DNA of 64,000 nt, taken from contig NC_072894.1 in assembly GCF_027943255.1 (NCBI RefSeq), forward strand, positions 62,809,601 through 62,873,600, given 5' to 3'. How positions within the stretch are numbered: position 1 is the stretch's first letter; each line of letters begins with the position of its first letter. The DNA is from Anastrepha obliqua (taxonomy: Eukaryota; Arthropoda; Insecta; Diptera; Tephritidae). Below are positions 45,641 to 58,884 of the stretch, in pieces. The translations under genes were made by a program, and so were the position numbers. Under the pieces are notes generated by a model. The model was not told the origin of the DNA, ran no database searches, and saw only the letters and a list, made by a program, of their open reading frames with translations.

Positions 45641-48090
45641 TGTTATCACAATAAAGAGAAATGACAATAATTTCCTGAAACAATTGTATTTGATTGAAAA
45701 TCAACACCTGCCCTTGAAACTCAACCACTTAGTACGGTACATATTTTTATTATATAATTTTAATTTTTTAGTACGTTACATATTTTTATTTATAATTTGT
45801 ATGCAATGTAAAAACTTTAAATTAAATAAAATTAAAAAAAAAAAAAATATGTGCAAAGTTTAGACGTACAAAACTTCTTCGTTCTTAATGAAATGGACAG
45901 AAGAAGTGATGTCAGCATAGAAAATAAGCAAGGTCAAGGAAATCAATCAGCGAATTTTTTGATTTTTAAATTTAAATAAATAATAAAAATTAAATGCTGT
46001 TTTTTTTAATTCTGAAATATTATATGAATGAATGCTAATGATAATGAAGCCTTCATAACCAATCATTTTCCTTGATTTCCGCTTGTTTTACTTATTCTTC
46101 CGCGCCTCTTCTTATTCTTTCTGAGGTGGCGCACTCTTCTATGAATGCATTCTGGTATTCTGAAATAATGTTTACCCGTTTGCGTGTATGAAAGTATATG
46201 GAATAAAAATTTATTGCCAGCTTGACGTATTTTAAATAACTACAGCGAGAAACAATTGACTTTCCTTTAACGATTTCGATGCAACTTTTCACATACGCTA
46301 AATACTACCTAGTTATAATAAAAATTTTGTTGTAAGCTATCTAAGAAAATCAGGTATATTTGAACTTTAGCTCTAACCATTTAACACTCAATTACGGTCC
46401 TCACCAAGCATAAACTAAACATTTGATTGCTTTAATTTTGTTTAGTGAGACTGGAAGGGAAATTGCTTTATTTGTAGAAGTGACTTCCGATATGAAGACT
46501 TAATTCTATAGATATACAAAGAAAATCTTCACAAAGCAAAATCAGTATTACGAATTGCCTAAGCACATGAACAAATCCTTCTTTTTTAGGTAAGTGTACG
46601 TGCGATATGAAGAGCTGTTAAATCACATCTAAACACATGTATAACTAGTAGGTATACGTACATATATATAAGGATATGGAAACATTTTGCTGACAGGCAC
46701 GCATATCCTGTTGGCCATAAATATGTTGCGTGCGCAGAATGTGCGCCTAAATGTATGCATATAACTTACCTACCACATACGAACCAACATATTGTAAATA
46801 ATATTTGTGTACGTAAATATTTGTGCGCCTGTGTATCCGTTTGTAGTTTAGTATGGTGCACTGTGGCGTATGAGTAATCTCCATGGAAATTGTTTTCAAT
46901 TTTTGTCATTTGACAAATGGTGACACTTCCGCTGTGGCAAACCTTTAAGTGCGAACAGACAGCCTTCCGGACGGACACACAGACCTACTGACTGATAGTA
47001 TACAGTAGACAGTGAACCGAAATAGATGAAGGGATAGACAGACATTCGAACACACATACATACGCTCAAGGAGACTGGGCGAAAATGGGTATGAGTTTAT
47101 GAAAGTGTTTGCCTTGAATGTTGTCAGACGGACGGAGCTTGCCAACAGTTACTGTCAACAGCCAAAACAACAACAGCAAAGCGGCATAAACCACAGAGAA
47201 GGACGAGCGAGTGTTTCAATAGCATCAGTTGCAGCATCACAGCTGTTTCTGTTTCTGTTGATATTGCTTTTGCTGTGGGTGAAGTTTTTGACGCGTCCAA
47301 GCTGTGTGTCGCAGCGTAGTTCATCATTTTGTTATTGCTATAGCTGTTGTTGTTGTACTCGTGTGGTGTGCCGTGCATGTGTTTGTGTCGACACTGTCTC
47401 TTATGAGTGCGATGACGATGATGATGTCGTTGATGGCTGGTCGGGATCTCCGCTTGAGCTGCGTATGAAATAAAGCCAAGTCTGCATTATCATCAATCAT
47501 GATGACAGAGTCAGCAGCCACACAAACTTGCGCACAAATTTATGATACACCACCACATAAGCGTTACATAACTAGCGTTTTGTTGCTTTTTAGCTGCTGA
47601 TATTTTTCATTTTTTTGCCAATTTTAACTTTTTTTGCTTTAGAGATTTATGAGTATTGTATGCGAGTTGCGTTAGACTAACGGATATACAGCAGTCACAC
47701 AACCGCTATGGCATTTATTTTGTCAGTTAGCTGACCCACGCATGCCCACGTTGGAGGAGGTGACAGTTAGATGTCAAAGCCTGTGACCAGGCAGACAGCT
47801 AGTCGTGGCAGTTAGTTGTTTGTATGTAGCAGGCGATTTGTAATAAATTGCGGAGCTGTCATGCAATTCAATTCATTTCAATTGAATGTGGCGCTTTATG
47901 TGAAAAAGGAAATCATATTAATACAAGATATTAATGTACATATGTCGAATTTCAATTTGACATAAAACTAAATGACTTTCATATATTTATTATACTTATT
48001 CTTATATACATACAATGTACCTGCATATACATCTTAAGAGTAAACTCATATTTGCTTAAAATTTTTAATTAAACTTCATTATATTTCATT
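45641..48090. other. Non-coding; AT-rich, with triplet-rich stretch at 47150-47500
   Basis: 45770-46020 is very AT-rich. 47150-47500 contains CAACAG/CTGTTG-type triplets and frames on both strands but no splice-supported exon; it may be an untranslated exon or regulatory region of a nearby gene. Nothing else was recognised. Confidence 0.35.
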
Positions 48091-48905
48091 TCAATACAGA
48101 TTATTTATTATTATGTTCTTTTTTTTGTCAGGACAAACTAGCAAGTACCTCACTCTAGACAACATTAAGTCCATTGTACCATTTTTTAAATCCACTCGAC
48201 CTATGAAGAAATCTGAGTAAATCTTGGGTGCCAAGGAGCCAAAGTGATTCGAGCGAATGCCGGCCATATGCACAGAAAGTGATCCGCCGTCTCATTCTCT
48301 TCTCCACATGTTGGGCAGAGTACACTGTCTGAGATGCCTACCTTTCCATGTGCTTCGTCCACAGAAAGTGGCCCGTAATCAGTCCAACCAGCTGCCTACA
48401 GTGCCTTCCGCTTAACGACAGGAGGATCTGCGACAGTCGGTCGGACATGACAGGTAACATCAGTTTTGTCCATCTGCAGCCTCTCTCAGCCCGCTAGGCT
48501 AGCTTCTGGGTTGAAGTAACCCGTTGGCTAACCGTGGCTTTGATGGTTATAGAAGGGAGTGGCGCGATAGGCTCCGGGACAAAGAAGTTGGCCTCAGAGC
48601 CCATCTTAGCTAAAGAATCAGAGATCTCGTTATCCACGATACCCATGTGTCGTGGAACCTGTGTTAGCATCAGGATATTATTTCTACCGACATAGTTCAG
48701 CCTGGATTTACAGGACTCAACTGCCCTTGAAATGGTTGGAGGGTTGTCTAAGGTCCTGGGCGTAACTTTGCTGTCGCTGCAGACACGTACAGATTCGCCT
48801 CTCCATCTGATTTCCACAGCACAGTTCATCGCTTGTAGTTTTGTTCCGCTAGATTCCACGTAGACACCAGAGCCGCAACCGTGCTCGGTCCTCAAGCCAT
48901 CCATA
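48091..48905 (-). pseudogene. Non-LTR retrotransposon RNase H and tail fragment
   Basis: On the minus strand a shortened RNase H-like domain has GCGSGVYVESSGTKLQ, RWRGESVRVCSDSK (the second catalytic Asp block) and VPRHMGIVDNEISDSLAKMG (the HxGxxxNExxD end). It is followed after frameshifts by HCRQLVGLITGHFLWTKHME, a Cys-x2-Cys...His-x4-Cys knuckle (CPTCGEENETADHFLC) and the tail NGTMDLMLSRVRYLLV. Reverse transcriptase is absent. Confidence 0.8.
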
Positions 48906-50551
48906 AAAATGCGAAAACAGTGTTTGCCGAGCTCATTATATTGGTTACAGTTGCAGTAATATCATCAAAGAGATCCGTTTAACCTTCTCATATATCTTCC
49001 TACTAGGTACTGATTTGACATACTTTTAACGATAGTGAATATACAAACCCTTCCCCGCTTGGTCGTACCATCTATTGGAAGTTTTCCTTGCTTTGAAGTT
49101 TATTTTTAGTTCATGATAATGTGGTATCTTTTCTGTTTCTTCAGCAGAGATTGACGCAAGCCTAGCCCATATTTAGAATTAAACATGACAATACCTTGAG
49201 CCCTTCTACTGACCCTACAAGACATTACGGTGCAAAGCGCAGATAGGTCTGTACTGTTACCAAACTTGGATCCATCTTTTTAGATGCCTTATAATATAAC
49301 TAGATGAAGTGCGGTGGTTTTTCCTTTACTCTTCTCTATTTTGTTAGAAGCTATGACCAGAGCAACATCTAATGGCCCAAATCGCTGACAACATTAATAG
49401 TGAAGATTACGAAACCTTCAAAGAATGTATGCAAAGAGCAGATAACAACGACGAGTTCTCGGTAACAACCGCGACCAAAAAAAAATCCGCTCTTTGAAAA
49501 GTAGGAGTCTTGGTCGTGAAGAAATGGCAATGAAATGTTGCAGGGCGGTATAAGTAGCATAGAGATGAGCTACTCAGATAACATACCAAAAATGTTCTTG
49601 TTGGGGGCGAGAGGGTCCGACTTGAGTGGTTTGATTCAAAGCCGCCTACAGTATGCAGGAGATAAAACTTTCCACGGATTGCATAAAAGCAGCGACGCAC
49701 ATTCAACTTAGTGCTCAAATAGGCTCCCATCGGAAAACGGTGGTGCCGGTGGGATCCTCCGTATAAGCAAACCAAAAGTAATTCGTGTGTATTTGTGTAA
49801 TCACTCTTTGCACTCCCATACGTACATACATACAATCGTGGAAATGTAATATATTTCATACATATTTCGATGTCACACCATGTCGTTTAGGTTAGCTTCT
49901 GCCAGTTTCCCTGTAAGCTGACAATCCACACTCAAGCTAACCAATGCGACTTTCTTACCTGGCATTATCCGCGGCAGTACTACGGCTGCCAAGTTAAGCA
50001 GATTCTTGCATATTCATGCTGTTCTCAATGCAAAAGTTTTTCACCCCTTTCCTTCGTTTCCTATCATCTCTTTTTTGAACAAGGAAATACAGGTGCAAAT
50101 CCTCTTGCTAGTGCGCATATATGATGACAAATATTGTTCACAGATTTACAGATTAAACAAATACTGCTGGGTGTGTATAAACAATGCTCTGGCAGCCAAA
50201 GTTTTCACAACAACCGTTCACATTCATCTTCATTCTCTTCTTTAATCAATTTGTTTTTATTTACACCTTGTTGAATTTGTTTTTGTTGTTGAATTTGGTT
50301 TTGTTCTCCTTTTTCTTATATCTTTCTCAAAATGAAATATGTGCTTTATTTCGTAGAAAATTGTTTGCAAATATTTTTGCAATTTCCATAAATTCTGACA
50401 ATGACAGCTGTAATATAAATAAATATATTTACACTCTAACGTCAGCATACACGGTGACGTACAACGTGCCTTTTAAGACTGTCTCTTGTATAGTATGTAT
50501 AATACAAATTCTCATACAAGGCAACACATACTCCGAAATTGACACGTTCTA
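48906..50551. other. Non-coding, nothing identified
   Basis: A minus-strand frame of 150 codons (49407-49859) has no recognisable domain. No splice-flanked exon seen. Confidence 0.35.
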
Positions 50552-51591
50552 TCGGGTGTTTTTTTAAGAGCTTGAGAACTTAAAGTGATAATATAAATCA
50601 GATATATTATTGGAATGCATGTTTTTTATTATTACCTGGTAGATAATTTTATGGCATTTACGCGCAGTGGTTACGACTTACGCGGCATATTCGATCATAT
50701 ATGTAGTACAATATTTTATAATAAATCTAATTAATAAATTCAAATGTGCCCAATCAGTGAAAATGCGAGGCAAACGATGAACATTTGGGTTCAACTCGTG
50801 CACGAGTTTTATTTATAGGCCGCCGTAGCCGAATGGGTTGGTGCGTGACTACCATTCGGAGTTCACAGAGGGAACGTAGGTTCGAATCTCGATGAAAAAC
50901 CAAATTAAGAAATACATTTTTCTAATAGCGGTCGCCCCTCGGCAGGCAATGGCAAACCTCCGAGTGTATTTCTGCCATGAAAAAGCTCCTCATAAAAATA
51001 TCTGCCGTTCGGAGTCGGCTTGAAACTGTAGGTCCCTCCATTTGTGGAACAACATCAAGACGCACACCACAAATAGGAGGAGGAGCTCAGCCAAAACACC
51101 TAACAGAAGTGTAAGCGCCAATTATTTATTTCTTTTTTTAAGCCAAGATTCTGGCACAAAATTTTCCACGTAGTCAAAGGGCAAAGGCCAACAGCTAGAG
51201 AATGACGCCGTATCGATATTTCGCCGTCTTTTTCAATACTTCGTTGTATGAGCTTCGTGCACAGATTTTTTTGATTTTTTGGTTTTCAAAGTAAATTTCC
51301 AATTTGAAAGCCGGGGGGAAAAGAATTCAGTGTGACTAATGATGACTAAAATGAAACCAGTATCTTGTGAATTCAAAAAGGTGAGAATCGGTATGTTTAC
51401 TAAAACACTGAAATTGTGTTGGTGATATACCTACTATATCTGATATACCTGGTAATCTAATCGTTCTTGTTTGGAATTTAAACCATTTTTGATGACTTTC
51501 CAAGCCTTACTGAACAGAAAAGGCTTGGCATTCTCAGCTGTCAAATCATAGTTGATATCAATTGTTTTCCTGCAGCTAAAAAAACACCCGA
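50552..51591 (-). mobile_element. DD41D-family element with nested SINE
   Basis: Ends TCGGGTGTTTTTTTAAGAG (50552) and inverted CTAAAAAAACACCCGA (to 51591) with TA on both sides match 10890 and 41091. Without the SINE (50818-51127) it is about 730 bp. The interior shares GCCTTACTGAACAGAAA...GCATTCTCAGCTG with the 10890 copy but no usable transposase frame remains. Confidence 0.8.
50818..51127 (+). repeat. SINE nested in DD41D-family element
   Basis: Head GGCCGCCGTAGCCG to tail GTGTAAGCGCCAATTATTTA. A and B boxes intact. TTATTTAT occurs on both sides, a possible short target duplication. It inserted after the DD41D derivative. Confidence 0.9.
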
Positions 51592-53089
51592 TACATATAA
51601 CGTTGCGCAGTAGAGACTCGTTTAAAGATGCTCGAATACATACACACTAATATGCTTTTAAGTATTAAGTTACTGAGCAGCTGACTCAACTCAAGAAAAG
51701 CGAAGCATTTCACCGTTTGAAGTTATGTATAAATAAAACAACAACACAACAAAAAGAACCAACATACCATAACTGCTGTTATTGACAGTCAAAGTTTCCT
51801 TTTCGTATTCACATTGTCAGAACATGCTTGTGATATTTCGAAATTCCTTGCGTATTTTCTTTATAAAACAATGTCAGGCATATGATACCACCTATGAACA
51901 TCAAAGAAAAAAATTATGCAGACAGTAAATATTTACAGAAATATCTACATACACACGTACGCATGAATATGCGCATGAATATTTGAGCAAATAAACCTAA
52001 CCATATAGTAAAGTAAATAAATTATAAAGTTTGAATAAAATGAAGGTTAGTTATTGTGTGTGCAAATTCGAAGTTTTTAAATCAAATTAAAATTTTGGAA
52101 CTTAGGCAATTCGCACAGTGCGCAAAAGCTATAAAGTAGTGAAAGTGGCATCCATACGTAACTTCTTTACCCTTGTATGTATGTATGTATTCATATTTCT
52201 ATTCTTTTTTTGCGTTAACATACAGAACTTTGAAAAGCTGCTAGACTTCATATTAAAAGCCCATTTACAGAAGAACATTTCAATGAAAGCTCTCTCAATT
52301 CCAACGATTCTAATTTGCCAGCAAAAAATAGTGAAATTAAAGAGTTAGGGCCGGTGGTGAATTCCTAAACTGAGTTTAAGTCTGTGAAATTAGGCGTGCA
52401 AGTGAAACCTCGCTTTATGCTTTATCCTTACAATAATTTTATCTTCTACTAGAGGAATGGAGTCTTCTTCTACTCTAGAAAATGTCAGTACTTCAATCTG
52501 TCGGGTAAATAGCGCTGCTTGCTTAATGGATCGGTACCCCACAACCTTCGGTGAATTTTTACAAACAAACGATGCGAAAGAATCTGGCGATTTCGATATG
52601 CCTCAGTTATGGCAAACGAAAACTTGTCAAATCGTTAACCCTTTATTGCATGAAATAATATATTAAAACGTAGAAGAAAAAATTCTTTCACATCGAAAAT
52701 AACTTTACTTAATTATCAATAAGACATAGTTAAAGAAAAATAATGAATAAGTTGAATACATAATACAAATACAATTATAATGAAGGCTAATTGTAAAATA
52801 ATGAAGGCTAATTGAAAAGCACAAAAACTATTATGCGACGAGAAAGATGAGCATATCGATTCCATGAATTTTTTTTCCAAGACGCATTTATGTTAATGCC
52901 GTATCGTTTTTTGAAAATTACTCACTCGCACTTCAATTCTGCCTTTTCAGCCACTTGCCCACATATGAGGTTGTTGGCGTTTTATTATTGGATTCAAATG
53001 ACTTGTAATACTTAATTCGAAAATAAAATTAAATCAAGACTGCAATACTTCAAATGGGCTCATATTCGGTAAACAGTTAAATTTGGATG
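51592..53089. other. Non-coding, nothing identified
   Basis: Small frames at 52118-52348 and 52457-52666 show no domain or splice support. Confidence 0.35.
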
Positions 53090-53590
53090 CTAAATGATGA
53101 AAATTTGAAGTTACCTTTACCGTGCTTTATGGTCTTTGCTGTGTACCAGTATTGAACTCTTGGTTCGCTGAAAACAGTTATTCCATCCAGTCATTCCACA
53201 TATTAATTTTAGTTTCGCCCGTAAAAAGAATTATTTCCCAGAATTTTTCGTATTTGCTCCCATGGGCATTTGCGAAAGACAAACCTGTCTCGATATTTTT
53301 TTCCACGGTACGGTTTTTTCCATACAATTTATTTGTTTTCAGGCGCAATCGCACAAGTCTGCTTGATATATTCAGCCTATATTTTTCATCTATTTCCAAC
53401 GCTATCGCTTGCTATAACAAGAATAGCCTTGTTGTGCATATTGTAATTCTTCGCGTAGGCGAAATTGAACATATTTTTGTGTGTACTACTACATTTGATT
53501 GCGTGGTATACCATTTTACGTAAACAACCCATTATTTCTGTAATTTTCGTTTGTTTTGTACCTTTTTAGTAAAGGTGCCAAATAATGTTT
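53090..53590 (-). pseudogene. Tc1-like transposase fragment, first catalytic Asp lost
   Basis: On the minus strand NISSRLVRLRLKTNKLYGKN, then FANAHGSKYEKFWEIILFTG and ETKINMWNDWME, then after a stop NTGTQQRP and TVKHGKG. This follows the Tc1 order (…RLKExGLxG…FAxxHxxKxxxFWxxVLFTDESKFN…TVKHGGGS…). The catalytic D in FTDE is G here. The rest of the catalytic core and the ends are missing. Confidence 0.65.
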
Positions 53591-54149
53591 TTCTTTTCAA
53601 GTGAGCAGTGAGGTCATCTTCCCATTTTCCTGCCCAATAACGATTTAAAGGAAACAATTATATTTGCATTATAACAAACAAGAAGTTGCCGAAACAATTA
53701 GCTTTAATTACCTTAACTATTGATTGAAATAGGACTACGCCATTTCGTTGTCCAAAGTTCGAGTAACAGTAACATGAACAGAAAAAAAAACCATTAAACA
53801 AGTTAAGGACACTTTAATTTTTGAGATCAAAAAAATTCATAAACATTAAGAGTTTGAGCTTGTAACATCAAAGAGATGGACGAAAATGTAGTGTCAAAAT
53901 GTAGGAAGTGGATATTCTTATCGTCCAATCCCAACAAATTATCTTAAATCTTAGTCGAACCTAATGAGCTGGAGACCAATATGCACAGCAAATTTAATTT
54001 AAATAAATTGATTTTGGTTCGTGTTTTCGTGTTCTAAATCGATTCTCCTCATCGTTCTGAGCACTTCGATATGTATAAATGTATGTCTATTAGCTTGTTT
54101 TCTTGGCTTATCGAACTCAGTATCACGATCAACCCTGTAACGATCCGGA
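53591..54149. other. Non-coding, nothing identified
   Basis: No recognised feature. Confidence 0.35.
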
Positions 54150-55052
54150 TAATTTTTATGGGTGTTGGTGGCCAAGTCTTAAGAATCGACACACACCATC
54201 CTTTCGTGGTTTTCAAGGATGCATTCGACAGTACGAAAAGGAGTTACCTGTATGCCGCAATGCTTGAATTTGGTATCTCCACAAAACTAATACGGCTTTG
54301 CAAGATGACGTTGCTCAACACCAGCAGTGCCGTCAGAATTGGGAAGGACCTCTCCAAGCCGTTTGATACCAAACGAGGTTTCAGACAGGGTGACTCGCTG
54401 TCGTGTGACTTCTTTAACCGCATGTTGGAGAGGATCGTACGAGCCGCAGAACTTAATCGCTCAGGCACAATTTTTTATAAGAGCGTACAATTGTTGGTGT
54501 ATGCCGATGATATCGACATCATCGGCCTTAACAACCGCGCTGTTAGTTCTGCCTTCTCCAAACTGGATAAAGAGAAGTGGACAAAATGAAGTACTTCCTG
54601 CCATCAAACAAACAGTCGGCGCACTCGCGTATCGGCATCCACGTCACTGTTGACAGTTATAATTTCGAGGTTGTAAAGGACTTCGTATACTTAGGAACCA
54701 TCATTAACACCGATAACAATGTCAGGCTTGAAATCCAACGTAAAATCTCTCTTGCCAACAAGCGCCACTTTGGACTAAGTAGGCATCTGAGTAGTAAAGT
54801 CCTCTCTCGGCAAACAAAACTAACATTCTACAAGACTCTCATCATCCCCGTCCTAACGTATGGTGCAGAAGCGTGGACGACGCAATATCCGATGAAGCGA
54901 CGCTTGTAGTGTTTGAGAGACAGATTCTGCGCAAGATTTTTGGGCTTTACGACGACATAGGCAAAGCGCAGCGAATAAATATCCAGCGGCTGCGCTGGCT
55001 GGGACATGTCGTCCGAATGGATACAAACGGGCCAATTAAGATGAAGAAGAAA
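54150..55052 (+). mobile_element. RTE-like retrotransposon, reverse transcriptase to 3' end (largest copy here)
   Basis: The reading starts at RIDTHHPFVVFKDAFDSTKR (first palm motif, with V for the catalytic D of the usual F-V-D-F). It passes KRGFRQGDSLSCDFFNRMLE and the intact box LLVYADDIDIIGLNNRA, then a one-base shift near 54580 leads to the DSYNFEVVKDFVYLG and LTYGAEAWTTQ region, a further shift, and LRWLGHVVRMDTNG. A deletion then jumps to the tail CAATTAAGATGAAGAAGAA. I assign RTE-like from the overall pattern and the endonuclease seen at 32763. It is inactive. Confidence 0.85.
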
Positions 55053-57040
55053 TTGGCACTGACATAAAACTTCTGTTTTGGTACGAAAACTTCTGTTGTA
55101 GTACGAAGAAGAACAAACGTAACAATTTGTTAAATTATTTCACAAGAATTGTTGTTGAAAATGTATTCGTGATACTTAAAACAAGATTCAGATGATTGCG
55201 TTATATAAACGAAATTTCGTGCTTTGACTCTATCGTTTAAATAATTATGTCTAGAGGTATTATATACATTTGTTGCTTGGAGTTGATAGCATTGGAGATG
55301 AACCATTAGGCGCCTCATATTCGTTTTTGCTCTGCTCGCTATATCTGGGCTCTGCTCACTTGACGAAAGATTTACATGAGAGAGCAACAACAAAGTTATA
55401 GAGTAAGATTCGCCGCAAGCGAGTATTGTTATGTCTCAAGGCGAATCGAATACAAAAGGTGGTGTCCCCGATTTTGTCAAGTGTTACGTCAGCTTCCATC
55501 GCAACACAAATTAAGAGAACAAAACGAACAAAAGGAGGAGAAAGTAAATGCTTGTGAAAATTTAGTAAATGGCTTGGTAAAATTGTGATTTGTGAGGTTC
55601 AGACTAAACAAACAAATAAAAAGGAAGTGCCATGTGTTAAATTGTGAAGGCATAAATTAATATAAAGCATCTAAATGCAGTCTTCGGCGTTTTTATGCGG
55701 ATGGCGCCGTGGCAAGAAAGTATGTGTGCACAATTTTTTTGTTTGGTAGCTTCTATTACTTTCGTCTTCCCTCGCTCTTCACAAACAAGTAATTCTCCTT
55801 CCTTTTGTTTGCATATTCTTGCGACCTGACGACACAGCTAATTCGAAAGGCCCAATCTCTTATTCCATCATTCTTGGTGATGTCTCATACTCACTGTTTT
55901 CAACTTGCTACTACTAGCGCTTGACAAATAGAAGGGGCCTATCAATAGAATATGAAGAATTACTTGCCAGTGCTACCAATTACAAAAGGCTGTGCTGCCA
56001 AACTAAAGATCATAAATTGCATCTGATCTCTACCAAAGTCACATCGTTATTTGTTTCCATATCCCGTTTGTTGGCTATTAAGACAAAGCTTCTTTCTATT
56101 TCGAATTCTTTATGCTGTACACCAGTGCGCGAGTATCAAAATAGAAATAATGTGCGGTACTTAAAAACGGTTACTTGCTTTTATTTCGCAATACAAAGAT
56201 AAATATTGGATTAATATATTTGTGTGTGTGTAATTTGCATTTAAATTAGTAAAAAAAATCGCATGACTTTAGATGAGAATGTCCTTCTCACACTCACATG
56301 CAAATTCAACAGAGCGAGCACACAAAATCCGTATGACGAAAATATATGAAACCGTACTAGTGCGACGGTAAAGGGGGGAAATAGCACAAGCAAGCAGGGT
56401 GAATGCATTTTATACATAACTACGTAAACACTCGTATATGCACAAATACGTATAAATGTATTGTAATCTTGCATATGAGCTGTGTCTATACTTCATGTGA
56501 CGTTAGCGATATCAAGAGTAACCCACTTTGTTGGGTTGCGAACGGAATATTTACGCGTTCATATATGTATATATATGGACGTATAACATTCAACATTGAA
56601 AAGTGAAATTGATATTCATATATTCGCGTCTACTTTGAGGATGTGTGGTGCTCACCTGCAGGGAAATTGGTGAGAACCAAATTCAATTTTTCAAGCTCTT
56701 TCTACGGTATATGGCGTACAGCGATATACTGAAAAGTGTAAATTCTTCCTAGGCTGCATCTTTATTCGGGAATTGAGTTGTAATTCATAAATTGATTGAA
56801 TTTTCAACTGAAGGTAAGAAAAACTCTTCAAAAGCATATTGAAAAACAGTTTTTAAAATACGAATTCCGTATTTAATATATTTAATCAATTGAGTCAATC
56901 AAATGAACCTCACGGCAGCAGAGTTCCAAAAGCACTACGGGCGAATCTGTGTCCAAATTGACCTTCGTTATGTTCAAAAATTGCAAAAAAAGCGAACTGC
57001 AATAGGCGATTGTAGACTGATTCTACTATGTATACAAATT
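55053..57040. other. Non-coding, nothing identified
   Basis: AAAACTTCTGTT is duplicated at about 55067-55105. Frames at 55376-55588 and 55921-56202 have no recognisable domain. TA-rich runs around 56560. Confidence 0.35.
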
Positions 57041-57345
57041 TTATTTGTATATTTGAAAATAATTCGCTGCTTCCAAGAGGAGACCCACAAGTAGTATACC
57101 GGCCCACTGCCTTATGTGCCTCAACCAAGAAAACTGCTTACGCCCGATACCTATTCTTCCTTCGATCTCTCCCTGCAATATGAGTTGCAACAGTTCATAG
57201 TTCAAGTTTCGCAGAATATGTCCCAAATATGAAGTATTTCGTCGTTTGATGCACTTGATTAGTTGTCTCCGGAGAAGCCACATTTCAGATGCTCCCAATC
57301 TATTCATGTTGGAGAGTTTTATGGTCCATATTTCCAAGCCACATA
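57041..57345 (-). pseudogene. Non-LTR retrotransposon C-terminal fragment
   Basis: On the minus strand IWTIKLSNMNRLGASEMWLL joins, by an apparent deletion, to LIKCIKRRNTSYLGHILRN, then YELLQLILQGEIEGRIGIGR and QFSWLRHIRQWAG. This is the tail usually seen in endonuclease/reverse-transcriptase non-LTR elements of insects, distinct from the RTE-like family above. Confidence 0.75.
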
Positions 57346-57626
57346 GTAAAATTTACCATACATAGCATTTTATGAAGCACATTTTTAGTTGAAGATTGAA
57401 GTCGCGGCATTTTTGGAATTGAAATAGTAAGAGGAAACTATAATAAAATTTAATATTATATTACGAGTATATAGTACATACGCCTCATGGGTGTTAAAGC
57501 ATTATGGTTTCATTCATTTCACTAGTTTTTTTAATCTAAATCACTTATGCTATGTCCACAATATTGTTTTGTTCTACAAATTGAATTTTAAACTTTCCGA
57601 TTACACAATATTTTGCTCAACATATA

Positions 57627-58884
57627 AAGGGTTTTTCAATAAGGGCGAGTAGATGTTGAAATGGAATAAAACAAACTGTGTGTGAGTTATTGACAAAATT
57701 ATTTTTTTATTTGAAAGGCGCATATATGCCATTAAGTGTGGAATATGACATCATTCGAATGCCCGCCTCGGCTTTTTACGGTGGAACGGATCCGAGTGGT
57801 CCAATTTTCAATGACTCTTCCGCATAGATCCGGCTGAATTTGAGCGATGGCCTGCGTTATTTTCACCTTTAGAGCATCGGTCGATTGTGGTTTATTTGCA
57901 TAGACCTGAGACTTCAAGAAACCCCACAGGAAAAAGTCTAGCGGGGTCAAATCGTATGACCTTGGTGGCCAATTCACATCACCCCTGCGTGAGATAACCT
58001 TACCCTCAAATCGTTCATGCAGAATGTCAGTCGTGGCGTTTGCTGTGTGGCACGTAGCGGCGTCCTGCTGAAACCACATGCCGTCTAGGTCCATATGGTT
58101 CAATATGGGCCATACGAAATTGGTTATCATCGTTGTGTTCACGGTGACCGCCTCACTAACGTCGTTTTCAAAAAAGTACGGACCAATGACGCCGCCGGCC
58201 CAAAATCCACACCAAACGGTAACTTTTTGAGGATGCATTATCACCTGGTGAACCTCGCGTAGATTGGTGTCGTCCCATATACGGCAATTTCGTTTGTTAA
58301 CACAGCCATTCATCCAAAAATGCACCTCGTCACTAAAGATGATTTTTTGCCCAAAACTGGGGTTCTCTTCCAAACGATTCGAAGACCAGTCAGCGAACAA
58401 ACGGCGTTGTCTATGGTCATCAACTTTGAGCTCCTGGGTCAGTTGGATCTTGTACGGGTGTTGAAGTCTGCGAAAGGCCAAGTTCTTGTGCACGGCGAGG
58501 AAAAGACTGCCTCGGGTTCTGCTGTACACTTTCACGGACCGCGGCAATGTTCTCGGCTGATCTTACGTTCCTTGAACGTACGGGTGTTGGCTGATTGTTT
58601 ACTGACCCGGTCGTCTCAAATTTGGCCACCAAACGTTGAAGAGTCGACTTTGAAGGGCCACGACGTCTACCGAAAAATGGGCGCAATGCGCCCAACGTTT
58701 GCGTTAATGAACACTCATTTTGATAATAAAGTTTTATCATTTGAACGTGCTGTTCAATCGTGTACCTTGCCATGATGATTTGGCATAAACAACTGAATAA
58801 TAAACAATAGATTTGACAGATGTCCCAAAACAAAATGGCTGTCACAGGGCGCCAAAATCGACCCGCGCCAATTGAAAACCCCTT
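57627..58884 (-). mobile_element. Nearly full-length DD41D rosa-like mariner element with TIRs
   Basis: Imperfect inverted repeats of about 30 bp begin AAGGGTTTTTCAAT (57627) and AAGGGGTTTTCAAT (58884, inverted), with TA on each side. Length 1258 bp suits a complete mariner-type transposon with short untranslated ends around one transposase gene. It is the best-preserved DD41D copy in the window. Confidence 0.92.
57732..58773 (-). pseudogene. DD41D transposase gene, one break
   Basis: The ATG at 58773 begins MARYTIEQHVQMIKLYYQNE, the N-terminal helix-turn-helix domain (DUF4817-like), followed by GRRRGPSKSTLQRLVAKFE and the second helix-turn-helix up to RRAQELGLSQTST. There (about 58460) the frame changes and about a dozen expected residues seem missing. 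The second frame continues HPYKIQLTQELKVDDHRQRR, IIFSDEVHFWMNG (first Asp), FQQDAATCHTAN (second) and SYDLTPLDFFLWG (third), ending RGGHSNDVIFHT at a stop at 57732. The second and third Asp are 41 residues apart and all three are kept. Confidence 0.9.

Noticed and set aside
47099..47473. 124-codon frame with Cys/Tyr/Val-rich segments
   Set aside because: Driven by CTG/TTG triplets. The opposite strand is open too, and there is no conserved motif.
49407..49859. 150-codon open frame on the minus strand
   Set aside because: No recognisable domain, low-complexity hydrophobic composition, no splice sites that would make it an exon.
50184..50567. 127-codon frame on the plus strand, Phe/Leu-rich
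   Set aside because: Translation of a T-rich stretch that runs into the end of a transposon; not a membrane protein.
53122..53523. 133-codon open frame on the plus strand
   Set aside because: It is the antisense shadow of the Tc1-like fragment on the minus strand.
58320..58775. 151-codon open frame on the plus strand
   Set aside because: Antisense shadow of the DD41D transposase N-terminal half.
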